Assembly: GCA_009777435.1 (NCBI GenBank)
Contig: WRLW01000114.1
Coordinates: 1-5,499, forward strand
Source of the DNA: Oscillospiraceae bacterium
Lineage (GTDB): Bacteria; Bacillota; Clostridia; Oscillospirales; UBA929
Reading direction: 5' to 3'
DNA: 5,499 bases
In this document: positions 1-5,499 of the stretch, piece by piece
Numbering within the stretch: position 1 is the first letter of the stretch
Layout: the number at the start of each line of letters is the position of its first letter
Position numbers and translations under genes: made by a program
The notes under the pieces: model-generated
What the model was told of the DNA's origin: nothing
Seen by the model: only the letters and a program-made list of their open reading frames with translations
The model's database searches: none

Positions 1-247
1 GATTACGTGCAACCCGCTGAAAACATGGCTTGACATGGGCTCTCCCGCATATCCCTCAAAGCGTCAGACGGAGCTGTTAAAGGAGTGCGCCCGCCCCCGT
101 ATCACGACAAAGCGGTTTGACGTCAGGGACGGCGATGCGGAGTTTGAGGTTTTATTAACCGCAAACGCGGTATGTTACTTTGAACTGCAAGCCATTACGC
201 CCGAAACGGACAGAGGTTTTACGCAAGAGCGTATCCAAGGAGTATGA
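1..247 (+). CDS. Beta-xylosidase, GH39-type, C-terminal fragment (5' end outside window)
   Basis: Open from the window edge: codons are read from base 2 and give 81 residues before TGA at 245-247. The segment has the look of the C-terminal end of a family 39 glycoside hydrolase (xylan 1,4-beta-xylosidase group): a stretch around TWLDMGSPAYPSKRQ, then LKECARP, and a final beta-sandwich strand region with NAVCYFELQAI and a terminal ETDRGF. The catalytic barrel with its acid/base and nucleophile glutamates lies upstream and cannot be checked. GH39 xylosidases release xylose from the non-reducing end of xylo-oligosaccharides; alpha-L-iduronidases share the family. The next gene, a GH51 arabinofuranosidase, starts 21 bases after the stop on the same strand, which supports a shared arabinoxylan operon and favours xylosidase. 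An ATG at 35 lies inside the conserved segment and is not a real start. The family call rests on recalled sequence resemblance. Confidence 0.72.
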   Translation, partial: ITCNPLKTWLDMGSPAYPSKRQTELLKECARPRITTKRFDVRDGDAEFEVLLTANAVCYFELQAITPETDRGFTQERIQGV

Positions 248-268
248 ATAATTTAGGAGGAAACACAC

Positions 269-1711
269 ATGAGTAAACTGATCATCAACAAAAACATTCA
301 AAAGAGCAAAATCAACCGCAACATCTACGGGCATTTTTCCGAGCATCTGGGACGCTGTATTTACGGCGGGCTGTATCTGGACGGGCGGCTCAACATGCCG
401 GTCGTCGAGGCTCTGAGGAAAATCAAAATACCCGTCCTCCGCTGGCCCGGCGGCTGCTTTGCCGACGAGTATCACTGGCGGGACGGCGTGGGCGCCAAGG
501 AGAGCCGCAAGAAGATGATTAACACCCATTGGGGCGGCGTGACCGAGGACAACAGCTTCGGCACGCATGAGTTTATGGACTTGTGCGGCAAGCTGGGCTG
601 CGAGCCGTATGTCAACGGGAATCTGGGCAGCGGCACAGTCCGCGAGATGAGCGAATGGGTCGAGTATATGACCTTAGACGGCCTTTCGCCCATGTCGCAG
701 CTCCGTGAGGAAAACGGGCGCAGGGAGCCTTGGCGGCTTAAATACTTCGGCGTGGGCAACGAGAACTGGGGCTGCGGCGGCAATATGCGGGCGGAGTATT
801 ACGCCGACGAATACCGCCGCTATCAGACCTATCTCCGTTCCTATGGCGAAAACAGGCTATATAAAATAGCCTGCGGCCCCAACTCGGACGACTATAGATG
901 GACGGAGATTTTGATGTCCCGCGCCGGGAAGTATATGGACGCCCTGAGCCTGCACTATTACACCATACCCGGCAGCTGGGACAGCAAAGGCTCCGCGACC
1001 CGTTTCACCGAGGCGGAATATTTTGAAACCCTCAAGAAAGCGCTGCGGATGAACGAGCTGATTGAAAACCACGCGCGCATCATGGACCACTACGACCCGG
1101 AATACCGCGTGGACCTCATCGTGGACGAGTGGGGGACATGGTATGACGTGGAGCCCGGCACAAATCCCGGCTTTTTGTATCAGCAGAACACCATGCGTGA
1201 CGCGCTCGCGGCGGCCTGCACGCTCAACATATTCAACCGGCACAGCCGCCGCGTCGCCATGGCCAACCTCGCGCAGACTGTGAATGTCCTGCAAGCCGTA
1301 ATCCTCACAGAGGGCGACAAGCTTGTGCTGACCCCGACGTATCATGTGTTTGACTTATATAAAGCCCACCACGACGCGACGCTTATAGAGAGCTATATCG
1401 AAACGGAACTCATCGGCGGCGACAAGCGGGTTCCCGACCTCCACGTCTCCGCGTCGATAGATGAAAACGGCACGGCGCATATCACCATAGCCAACCTCTC
1501 CCCGGCGGAGAGCCGCGAGATAGACTGCTCGGTCGGATACGCCCCCAAGAGCGTCACGGCGCGCGTCCTGTCGGGCGCGCCGGACGCGTATAATGATTTC
1601 AACGCGCCGGACACGGTAGCAATTAAAGCTTTCACCGGCATAAGCAGCACCACCGACGGGTTTCGCCTTACCCTGCCCGCCTGCTGCGTCATGGAAATTG
1701 CCGTCGTCTGA
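269..1711 (+). CDS. abfA: Alpha-L-arabinofuranosidase, GH51, intracellular
   Basis: This 480-residue protein is a near full-length member of the compact GH51 arabinofuranosidase group (usually about 490-510 residues). It hydrolyses terminal alpha-L-arabinofuranosyl side chains from arabinoxylo- or arabino-oligosaccharides with retention. Family hallmarks in order: NIYGHFSEHLGRCIYGGL (19-36), LRWPGGCFADEYHWRDGVG (57-75), GVGNENWGCGG (161-171) with Glu165 as predicted acid/base, and VDEWGTWYD (285-293) with Glu287 as predicted nucleophile. NVLQAVILTEGDKLVLTPTYHVFDLYK (339-365) leads into the C-terminal beta-sandwich. No signal peptide is visible, so it should act in the cytoplasm on imported oligosaccharides. 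The ATG at 269 is preceded by AGGAGG at 255-260 with an 8-base spacer, which fixes the start. It follows the GH39 fragment by 21 bases, so the two are very probably co-transcribed; no promoter lies between them. All catalytic motifs are intact. The symbol follows the usual name for this family. Confidence 0.95.
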   Translation: MSKLIINKNIQKSKINRNIYGHFSEHLGRCIYGGLYLDGRLNMPVVEALRKIKIPVLRWPGGCFADEYHWRDGVGAKESRKKMINTHWGGVTEDNSFGTHEFMDLCGKLGCEPYVNGNLGSGTVREMSEWVEYMTLDGLSPMSQLREENGRREPWRLKYFGVGNENWGCGGNMRAEYYADEYRRYQTYLRSYGENRLYKIACGPNSDDYRWTEILMSRAGKYMDALSLHYYTIPGSWDSKGSATRFTEAEYFETLKKALRMNELIENHARIMDHYDPEYRVDLIVDEWGTWYDVEPGTNPGFLYQQNTMRDALAAACTLNIFNRHSRRVAMANLAQTVNVLQAVILTEGDKLVLTPTYHVFDLYKAHHDATLIESYIETELIGGDKRVPDLHVSASIDENGTAHITIANLSPAESREIDCSVGYAPKSVTARVLSGAPDAYNDFNAPDTVAIKAFTGISSTTDGFRLTLPACCVMEIAVV

Positions 1712-1725
1712 AAAAAGGGCGTAAT

Positions 1726-1769
1726 ATTAAGCGGAGCGGAGTTCAGCCGCTCCGCGCGCCATGCTTAAT
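1726..1769. terminator. GC-rich hairpin between convergent genes, possible weak bidirectional terminator
   Basis: A perfect 9-bp stem pairs 1731-1739 (GCGGAGCGG) with 1747-1755 (CCGCTCCGC) across a 7-base loop. An outer ATTAA/TTAAT pairing (1726-1730 with 1765-1769) can extend it around a 9-base bulge. It starts 20 bases after the arabinofuranosidase stop and lies between two converging genes, the usual place for a terminator. On the plus strand no T run follows. On the minus strand the only T run (opposite A at 1711-1716) is 14 bases past the stem. A standard intrinsic terminator is therefore not fully met; it may stabilise 3' ends or act weakly. The remaining gap (1770-1821) is AT-rich and holds nothing else that I can support. 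Confidence 0.42.
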
Positions 1770-1821
1770 CAGATAAGCGCCGCATATTCTTAAAATACTT
1801 AACTAATGTGTGTAATAACAC

Positions 1822-2430
1822 TCAAAGACTAAAGGCGTTTATGACAAATTGATAGCTCTCATCAATACTTTTTGCCCCATCAACCACAAACGCCGCATAT
1901 CCTATCTCTTTTGCCTGACTTAATACTGATAACGCAAACAAGACGTCTCGTTCCATCCAATTGCTAAACGCCTTATCTTTGTCTGAGCATAGCTCCAGAT
2001 AGTCTTTTACCCATAGCCGTTTTGAATAATGCCGAATTTGAAATTCCTTTGTGGGTACTAAGCAAACATAATGTGTCTTATCAACACCGGCTTTGTATAC
2101 CAAAGAGGGCGCAAATGCCGCTCCTTCCGTAATTATGGGCGTATCGGCATCCAGCTTATTAAGCCCGTTAATAAAGTATGGAAAGAGCTTTTCATATATT
2201 AGCAGCGCTTCGTCATTTAGTATTTCAGGCGCTCTCAGCCATAGCTGGTCTAAGGACATTTCAGAAACATATTTAAGCCATTCATGTCCATCCGCTCCGC
2301 CTTTTTCGATAAACTCCGTGAGAAAATCGTCGGCTTTGTAATATAGAAAGCCATACTTTTCGCTTATTTTTTCCGCTATCGTGCTTTTCCCGCAGCATGG
2401 GGAACCGCCAATAAAATAAATTTCTCTCAT
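1822..2430 (-). CDS. P-loop kinase-like protein of unknown substrate
   Basis: The 202-residue product opens with beta-strand REIYFIGG and a Walker A loop GGSPCCGKST (8-17, Lys15), so it should bind ATP or GTP. KADDF (32-36) is where small-molecule kinases carry an acidic substrate or base residue. PIITEGAAF (98-106) looks like the Walker B strand. A basic stretch with His134, Lys137 and Arg138 followed by WVKDYL could be a lid. Size and layout match the small-molecule kinase branch of P-loop NTPases (shikimate, nucleoside or zeta-toxin-like kinases), but none of these is specifically recognised, and I do not assign a substrate. There is no signal peptide or membrane segment. The ATG at 2428-2430 is kept because it sits just before the P-loop strand, although the upstream GGGTG is only a weak ribosome site. 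The esterase ends 28 bases upstream on the same strand, suggesting co-transcription. The gene is clearly more AT-rich (roughly 43% GC in a sampled line) than its GC-rich neighbours. Confidence 0.82.
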   Translation of the reverse strand: MREIYFIGGSPCCGKSTIAEKISEKYGFLYYKADDFLTEFIEKGGADGHEWLKYVSEMSLDQLWLRAPEILNDEALLIYEKLFPYFINGLNKLDADTPIITEGAAFAPSLVYKAGVDKTHYVCLVPTKEFQIRHYSKRLWVKDYLELCSDKDKAFSNWMERDVLFALSVLSQAKEIGYAAFVVDGAKSIDESYQFVINAFSL

Positions 2431-2458
2431 TTACACACCCGCTAATATAAACTTTCCG

Positions 2459-3271
2459 TTATGCCCTGTCAACGACCCTGTTAAAATGATAATCCAAAAA
2501 ATCCTTAACGACCGCTTCGGCGGCCGGGTTGCTTTCAAAGCAATGCCCGCCGCCGAAAACAGTGTGCATGGCGACGGGTACGCCATGCTTTTCCAGCTCG
2601 TTGCGAAGCAGGCGGCTCTGCTCTATCGACACAATATCGTCTTTATCGCCGTGTAAAATCAGGAAGGGCGGTTCCGTGCCGTCGATATAGGTTACGGGGC
2701 TTGCGGCTGCCGCCGCCATCAGCCCTTTTGGCGAATCGACAGGCACGCCCAGCAGGCCGCCGACCACCCTTCTGTCCTCCTCGGAACCCTGCGGATTACC
2801 GCTATGCCACGATTGCGGACGCTCGCGCATAAGCCACGACGGGCCAAAATAGTCGATAACGGCTTGCACCGAGCAGTCCGCGCCGCCGGGCTCCCAGTCG
2901 GCGTGGCCGGACGAAACGCCCATCAGCGCGGCGAGATGCCCGCCCGCCGAATCTCCCGCGACGCAGACACGCGAAAAATCGACGGGATATTCGCCCGCGT
3001 TTTCCCGTAAAAAAGCAAGCGCGTATTTACAGTCCTCTATGCAGGCCGGGAAGGGCGCTTCGGTGCTGAGCCGGTAATCCACGCTCGCCACGGCGTAACC
3101 GCGCCCGGTTTCGGCCTTCGCGCCGCACCACTTCCTGTCGCCCATCATCCACGCGCCGCCGTGTATCCAGAATATCAGCGGCGGAAGCTCCGGGCCGCCG
3201 GGCAGAAACAAGTCAAGATACAGCGTTTTGCCGCCGATGGTTCTATAGGCAATGTCCAATATTTCCCTCAT
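2459..3271 (-). CDS. Alpha/beta-hydrolase esterase (HSL / BD-FAE-like)
   Basis: The 270-residue protein is a complete serine esterase of the alpha/beta-hydrolase fold. Visible hallmarks are the oxyanion-hole motif HGGAW (37-41), the nucleophile elbow GDSAGGH (106-112, Ser108), HGDKDD (207-212, predicted catalytic Asp211) and GGGHCF (240-245, predicted catalytic His243). VDYRLSTEAPFPACIEDC (64-81) is the typical strand-helix of hormone-sensitive-lipase-like and BD-FAE-like carboxylesterases. These families hydrolyse short acyl esters; some members remove acetyl or feruloyl groups from xylan, which would suit the nearby arabinoxylan genes, but that is inference. No signal peptide is seen, so a cytoplasmic enzyme is expected. 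The ATG at 3269-3271 has AAAGGG at 3278-3283 with a 6-base spacer. The tRNA-Tyr terminator ends 16 bases upstream, leaving almost no room for a private promoter. The kinase-like gene follows after 28 bases. Confidence 0.9.
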   Translation of the reverse strand: MREILDIAYRTIGGKTLYLDLFLPGGPELPPLIFWIHGGAWMMGDRKWCGAKAETGRGYAVASVDYRLSTEAPFPACIEDCKYALAFLRENAGEYPVDFSRVCVAGDSAGGHLAALMGVSSGHADWEPGGADCSVQAVIDYFGPSWLMRERPQSWHSGNPQGSEEDRRVVGGLLGVPVDSPKGLMAAAAASPVTYIDGTEPPFLILHGDKDDIVSIEQSRLLRNELEKHGVPVAMHTVFGGGHCFESNPAAEAVVKDFLDYHFNRVVDRA

Positions 3272-3287
3272 CAGTAACCCTTTCTTG

Positions 3288-3323
3288 AAAAAAACGCTTA
3301 GAACCTTTGAGGCTCTAAGCGTT
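3288..3323 (-). terminator. Intrinsic terminator of the tRNA-Tyr unit
   Basis: Read on the minus strand, a 13-bp stem (3311-3323 with 3293-3305, one G-T wobble) closes a 5-base loop (3306-3310) and is followed directly by a T run: seven T in total opposite the A run 3288-3294, the first two within the stem. It begins 6 bases after the CCA end of the tRNA. This is a textbook Rho-independent terminator. Its T run also lies just upstream of the esterase ribosome binding site. Confidence 0.92.
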
Positions 3324-3329
3324 CCGCGT

Positions 3330-3414
3330 TGGTGGGGGAAGGTGGATTCGAACCACCGAAGTCACTGACAACAGATTTACAGTCTGCCCCCTTTGGCCAC
3401 TCGGGAATTCCCCC
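3330..3414 (-). tRNA. tRNA-Tyr (anticodon GUA)
   Basis: This 85-nt class II tRNA delivers tyrosine to UAU and UAC codons. Minus-strand parts: acceptor 5' arm GGGGGAA (3414-3408) pairing with TTCCCCC (3340-3334), discriminator A at 3333 and encoded CCA at 3332-3330. The D stem is CCC/GGG with loop GAGTGGCCAAA. The anticodon loop is CTGTAAA with anticodon GTA at 3380-3378. A long variable arm, typical of bacterial tRNA-Tyr, follows, then T arm GGTGG-TTCGAAT-CCACC. All stems pair (one G-T in the anticodon stem), so it should be functional. It has its own promoter upstream and a strong terminator 6 bases downstream. The anticodon assignment is read directly from the sequence. Confidence 0.97.
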
Positions 3415-3441
3415 ACGCTCATGTGTCCGCTACGGTTTATC

Positions 3442-3470
3442 AGTATACAGCCAACGGACGCGCTTGTCAA
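3442..3470 (-). promoter_or_regulatory. Sigma-A-type promoter of tRNA-Tyr
   Basis: On the minus strand a perfect -35 TTGACA (3470-3465) and a -10 TATACT (3447-3442) are separated by exactly 17 bases. The tRNA 5' end is 27 bases past the -10 element, leaving a short leader for RNase P removal. Near-consensus strength is expected for a stable-RNA gene. Confidence 0.9.
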
Positions 3471-3507
3471 GCCCAAATCCGCAAATATCAGAACCGCCCC
3501 GCGCACC

Positions 3508-3536
3508 TTGTGTTTGCGGGCCGGCTGTGCTATACT
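3508..3536 (+). promoter_or_regulatory. Extended -10 promoter of the S41 peptidase gene
   Basis: A -10 TATACT (3531-3536) carries the extended TGn element (TGC, 3528-3530). A weak -35 TTGTGT (3508-3513) lies 17 bases upstream. The start of transcription would be near 3543, giving a leader of about 40 bases before the ATG at 3583. The -35 edge is only 37 bases from that of the divergent tRNA promoter. Confidence 0.7.
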
Positions 3537-3582
3537 GTTAGCCAGCGGCTGAAAAATACATGATGGCAGAGGTACATAACAT

Positions 3583-5082
3583 ATGAACGGATTCAAAAGG
3601 GCGGGCCTAAGGCTGTCCGCGGCGCTGCTGGCGCTTATTCTGTGCGCGGCCCTGTGCTTACCGGCGTTTGCCGCCGAAGATGCGGCCGGCGAAATCGACA
3701 GGGCGGCCGAACTGATGGAAATCAGCGACATCCTGACATACTTCAGCATGGATTATCAGGACAGCGAGATATCCATGCTTCATGACATGCTGGCCGAAAT
3801 GCTCAGAAGGGATCCCGCGCTTTATCAGGAAATGATCGAGTATATGTTCGGCAAGTTAGACGACTACTCGCGCTACCTCACAAACGAGGAATACGATTTG
3901 CTGTACCCGCGCGGCGAGCCTTATGTGGGCGTCGGCATGGTGGCCGATACGGGGTATCCGTTCGGTCTGGTGGTCGGCAGCCTGATAGAGGGCGGCCCGG
4001 CCGCCGAGGCCGGCCTGCTGCCCGGCGACGTGGTTGTCAGGGTGGACGGCTCGGACGTCGAATTCCTGCCCTTTTACGAAACCGTTCCGCTCATACGCGG
4101 CGACGACGGCACGGCGGTCGTACTCGAAGTCCGGCGCGCCGGCGCCGGCGGGCTGCTGAGCTTCAAGATAGAACGCCGCAGTATAATGGTATCCAACGTG
4201 AGCTACCAAAACATGGGCGGCGGGGTCGGGCTGATAACCGTCAGCCGTTTTGACTCGATGGCCGATATCTTTGATTATACGGATATCTACAACAATATCC
4301 CTTATGACGACGATATAAAATCGGTGATCATAGACCTTCGCGACAACCCCGGCGGCGACGTGGCCGTTATGTTCAACATGCTCAACCAGACCCTGACCGA
4401 CAAGATGCTGCTTTTCACCATGACCACCGGGCTTGAACACGGCCCTTATATTACCGACGGGCTTGGCGCTTGGACTCCCAACGAGACCATAATCCTTGTC
4501 AACGAGAACTCGGCCAGCGCTTCCGAGATATTCGCGGGCAGCCTTCAAACACACGGCCTCGCGAAGCTGGTCGGCGTAAAGACGCGCGGCAAGGGCCGCA
4601 GCCAGTATCACGTCCCGGCGGCGAACGGCGTCGTTATAGTGACCGTATATGACATCCTGCTGCCCGACGGCCTGCCCTACGACGGGGTGGGTATCATACT
4701 CGACGTGACCGTCGAGCAGGAGGTGGGCGTGTACGGCCTTCCCGAGCTGCCCCCGCTCGACATTGCCCGCGAAATCAAATACGGCACGTCGTCGGTGCGC
4801 GTGGCGGCGCTCCAGCACAGGCTTGCCGCCCTCGGCATACTGCCCGGAGGGGTCGGCGGCAGATACGACGACACCACGCGCTGGTCGGTAAACGTGCTGC
4901 AAAAATACTGCGGCCTGCCCATTTCCGAAAACGCCGATACCGAAACCTTGGAAAAACTCGAGGAGCTGCTCGCCGAATTATCCGGTGAGACCGTCATATA
5001 CGACCGCCAGCTTGAGGCCGCGCTGGAGATGGCGTATGAAGCCGCCGCGAACCCGCGCCCGGCGCCCTTGAGCCCGCGTTAA
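3583..5082 (+). CDS. S41 C-terminal processing peptidase with PDZ and peptidoglycan-binding domains
   Basis: This 499-residue protein is an exported serine peptidase of the CtpA/CtpB/Prc family, which trims proteins from exposed C-terminal ends in the cell envelope. Residues 1-30 form a signal peptide: basic FKRAGLR, hydrophobic core, and AFA-A cleavage site near 30. A helical region (about 40-110) precedes a PDZ domain (about 113-200; VGVGMV, GGPAAEAGLLPGDVVVRVDG). The S41 core includes IIDLRDNPGG (249-258), NSASASEIFAG (309-319) with predicted nucleophile Ser312, and TRGKGRSQ (334-341) with predicted Lys337 and Gln341; the 25- and 4-residue spacings match known members. Residues 396-463 resemble a PGB_1 peptidoglycan-binding domain (VRVAALQHRLAALGIL), so the enzyme may be tethered to the wall. 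Start: ATG at 3583 with AGAGGT at 3568-3573 and a 9-base spacer. The dipeptidase gene follows after 22 bases, indicating an operon. The natural substrate is unknown; in spore formers relatives act in sporulation signalling, which is not shown here. Confidence 0.94.
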   Translation: MNGFKRAGLRLSAALLALILCAALCLPAFAAEDAAGEIDRAAELMEISDILTYFSMDYQDSEISMLHDMLAEMLRRDPALYQEMIEYMFGKLDDYSRYLTNEEYDLLYPRGEPYVGVGMVADTGYPFGLVVGSLIEGGPAAEAGLLPGDVVVRVDGSDVEFLPFYETVPLIRGDDGTAVVLEVRRAGAGGLLSFKIERRSIMVSNVSYQNMGGGVGLITVSRFDSMADIFDYTDIYNNIPYDDDIKSVIIDLRDNPGGDVAVMFNMLNQTLTDKMLLFTMTTGLEHGPYITDGLGAWTPNETIILVNENSASASEIFAGSLQTHGLAKLVGVKTRGKGRSQYHVPAANGVVIVTVYDILLPDGLPYDGVGIILDVTVEQEVGVYGLPELPPLDIAREIKYGTSSVRVAALQHRLAALGILPGGVGGRYDDTTRWSVNVLQKYCGLPISENADTETLEKLEELLAELSGETVIYDRQLEAALEMAYEAAANPRPAPLSPR

Positions 5083-5090
5083 AACCGTAA

Positions 5091-5107
5091 AGGGAGGAGC
5101 CGCCTTG
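5091..5107 (+). promoter_or_regulatory. Ribosome binding site that fixes a TTG start
   Basis: AGGGAGGAG (5091-5099) contains a GGAGG core at 5093-5097, 7 bases before TTG at 5105-5107. No ATG or GTG in the same frame lies at this distance. The first in-frame ATG (codon 14) would remove the conserved metal-binding HxD motif, so TTG is the start. Confidence 0.85.
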
Positions 5108-5499
5108 TTCACCATAGACGCGCACTGCGACTCGGTTCTGCATATGCACGGCATCCTATCCGCGGCGTCATGCCACATGACGTTTGACCGTCTCGTAAAA
5201 GGCGCGGGCGGCGGCTTGCAGTGGATGGCGTGTTTCCCGCTGAAAGAGACGGGGCCGCAGCCGTATGAGCTGCTCGCAGGTCTGCTTGACACGCTTGACG
5301 CCGCCCAGGCGGAGGCCGGGATACCGTCGGTGATCGACGCCGCCGGGTTAAAATCGCTGATTGATGGCGGGTCTTGGGGCGTTCTGCGTTCGGTCGAGGG
5401 CGGCGAGGCGCTTGAAAACGACCTGTCGCGCCTTGATATACTATATGGGCGCGGCGTGCGCTCTTTAGGACTGACATGGAACCACCCCAACGCGCTGTC
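5105..5499 (+). CDS. M19 (renal/membrane dipeptidase family) zinc dipeptidase, 5' part only
   Basis: The reading frame from TTG at 5105 stays open to the window edge and gives 131 codons of what is normally a protein of about 310-400 residues. It matches the N-terminal half of M19 metallodipeptidases, which cleave dipeptides, sometimes including D-residue dipeptides, with a binuclear zinc centre. Seen: FTIDAHCDS (2-10), whose His7 and Asp9 are the predicted first zinc ligands. SVEGGEAL (96-103) carries Glu98 as the predicted bridging ligand, and GVRSLGLTWNHPNAL (117-131) is the family strand-loop. The later histidine ligands lie beyond the window. No signal peptide precedes the motif, so a cytoplasmic enzyme is likely. 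It starts 22 bases after the S41 peptidase stop without an intervening terminator, suggesting co-expression and possibly sequential peptide breakdown. The frame is intact; only the window edge truncates it. Confidence 0.9.
   Translation, partial: MFTIDAHCDSVLHMHGILSAASCHMTFDRLVKGAGGGLQWMACFPLKETGPQPYELLAGLLDTLDAAQAEAGIPSVIDAAGLKSLIDGGSWGVLRSVEGGEALENDLSRLDILYGRGVRSLGLTWNHPNAL

Noticed and set aside
857..1345. 162-codon open frame antisense to the arabinofuranosidase
   Set aside because: It is a shadow of the strongly supported GH51 gene, with no recognisable motif or ribosome site.
1808..1821. Small GTGT/ACAC inverted repeat just after the kinase-like gene
   Set aside because: A 4-bp AT-flanked stem with a 6-base loop is too weak to call as a terminator.
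2418..3271. Similar starts of the esterase and kinase genes (both encode MREI)
   Set aside because: The match covers only about a dozen bases and the proteins then diverge into unrelated folds. It is best taken as chance.
3330..3350. tRNA 3' end as an attachment site for an integrated element
   Set aside because: No direct repeat of the tRNA 3' end and no integrase were seen in the window. The tRNA is complete with its own terminator.
3329..3541. Plus-strand 70-codon frame beginning MVGEGGFEPPKSLTTDLQSAPFGHSGIPP
   Set aside because: It is the antisense reading of the tRNA-Tyr gene, a well-known spurious protein found wherever this tRNA is conserved. It has no ribosome site and overlaps the tRNA and its promoter.
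3315..3749. Minus-strand 144-codon frame across the tRNA, both promoters and the 5' end of the peptidase gene
   Set aside because: It runs through the tRNA, the terminator and both promoters, and shows no protein-family resemblance.
4137..4150. Perfect 14-bp GC palindrome (CGCCGGCGCCGGCG)
   Set aside because: It falls within the PDZ-region coding sequence over Arg-Ala-Gly-rich codons and is explained by codon choice. There is no second copy or nearby partner element.
3856..4902. 348-codon open frame antisense to the S41 peptidase
   Set aside because: Long antisense frames are expected opposite GC-rich genes. Its composition is low-complexity (V, A, H, G rich), with no domain, and the sense gene has complete catalytic motifs.

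Overview
The window looks like chromosomal DNA from a moderately GC-rich, low-motility-information Firmicute, most likely a clostridial anaerobe from a gut or other plant-fibre-degrading community. This is an inference from strong AGGAGG-type ribosome binding sites, consensus sigma-A promoters, an intrinsic terminator with a T tract, and the protein families present. Nothing here fixes the genus. No phage, insertion sequence or CRISPR array is visible.

Layout. (1) Bases 1-1711, plus strand: the tail of a GH39-type beta-xylosidase and, 21 bases later, a complete GH51 alpha-L-arabinofuranosidase. Together they form the end of an arabinoxylan-oligosaccharide utilisation operon, with cytoplasmic action for at least the GH51 enzyme. 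(2) Bases 1712-1821: a 110-base convergent gap with one GC-rich hairpin. (3) Bases 1822-3271, minus strand: an alpha/beta-hydrolase esterase followed 28 bases later by an AT-richer gene for an uncharacterised P-loop kinase-like protein. (4) Bases 3288-3470, minus strand: a complete tRNA-Tyr(GUA) unit with consensus promoter, 85-nt class II tRNA and strong intrinsic terminator. The terminator ends only 16 bases before the esterase start codon. (5) Bases 3508-5499, plus strand: a divergent promoter, an exported S41 C-terminal processing peptidase with PDZ and peptidoglycan-binding domains, and, 22 bases downstream, the 5' part of an M19 membrane-dipeptidase family gene that begins with TTG and runs off the window.

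How the genes fit together. The xylosidase and arabinofuranosidase would convert imported arabinoxylo-oligosaccharides to xylose and arabinose. The esterase resembles enzymes that remove acetyl or feruloyl groups and could serve the same substrate, but it is on the opposite strand and its role is open. The S41 peptidase and M19 dipeptidase form a separate likely operon for envelope protein or peptide processing. I did not find a clearly new multi-gene system. The points most worth a second look are how the esterase-kinase pair is transcribed past the tRNA terminator, and what the compositionally distinct kinase-like protein phosphorylates.
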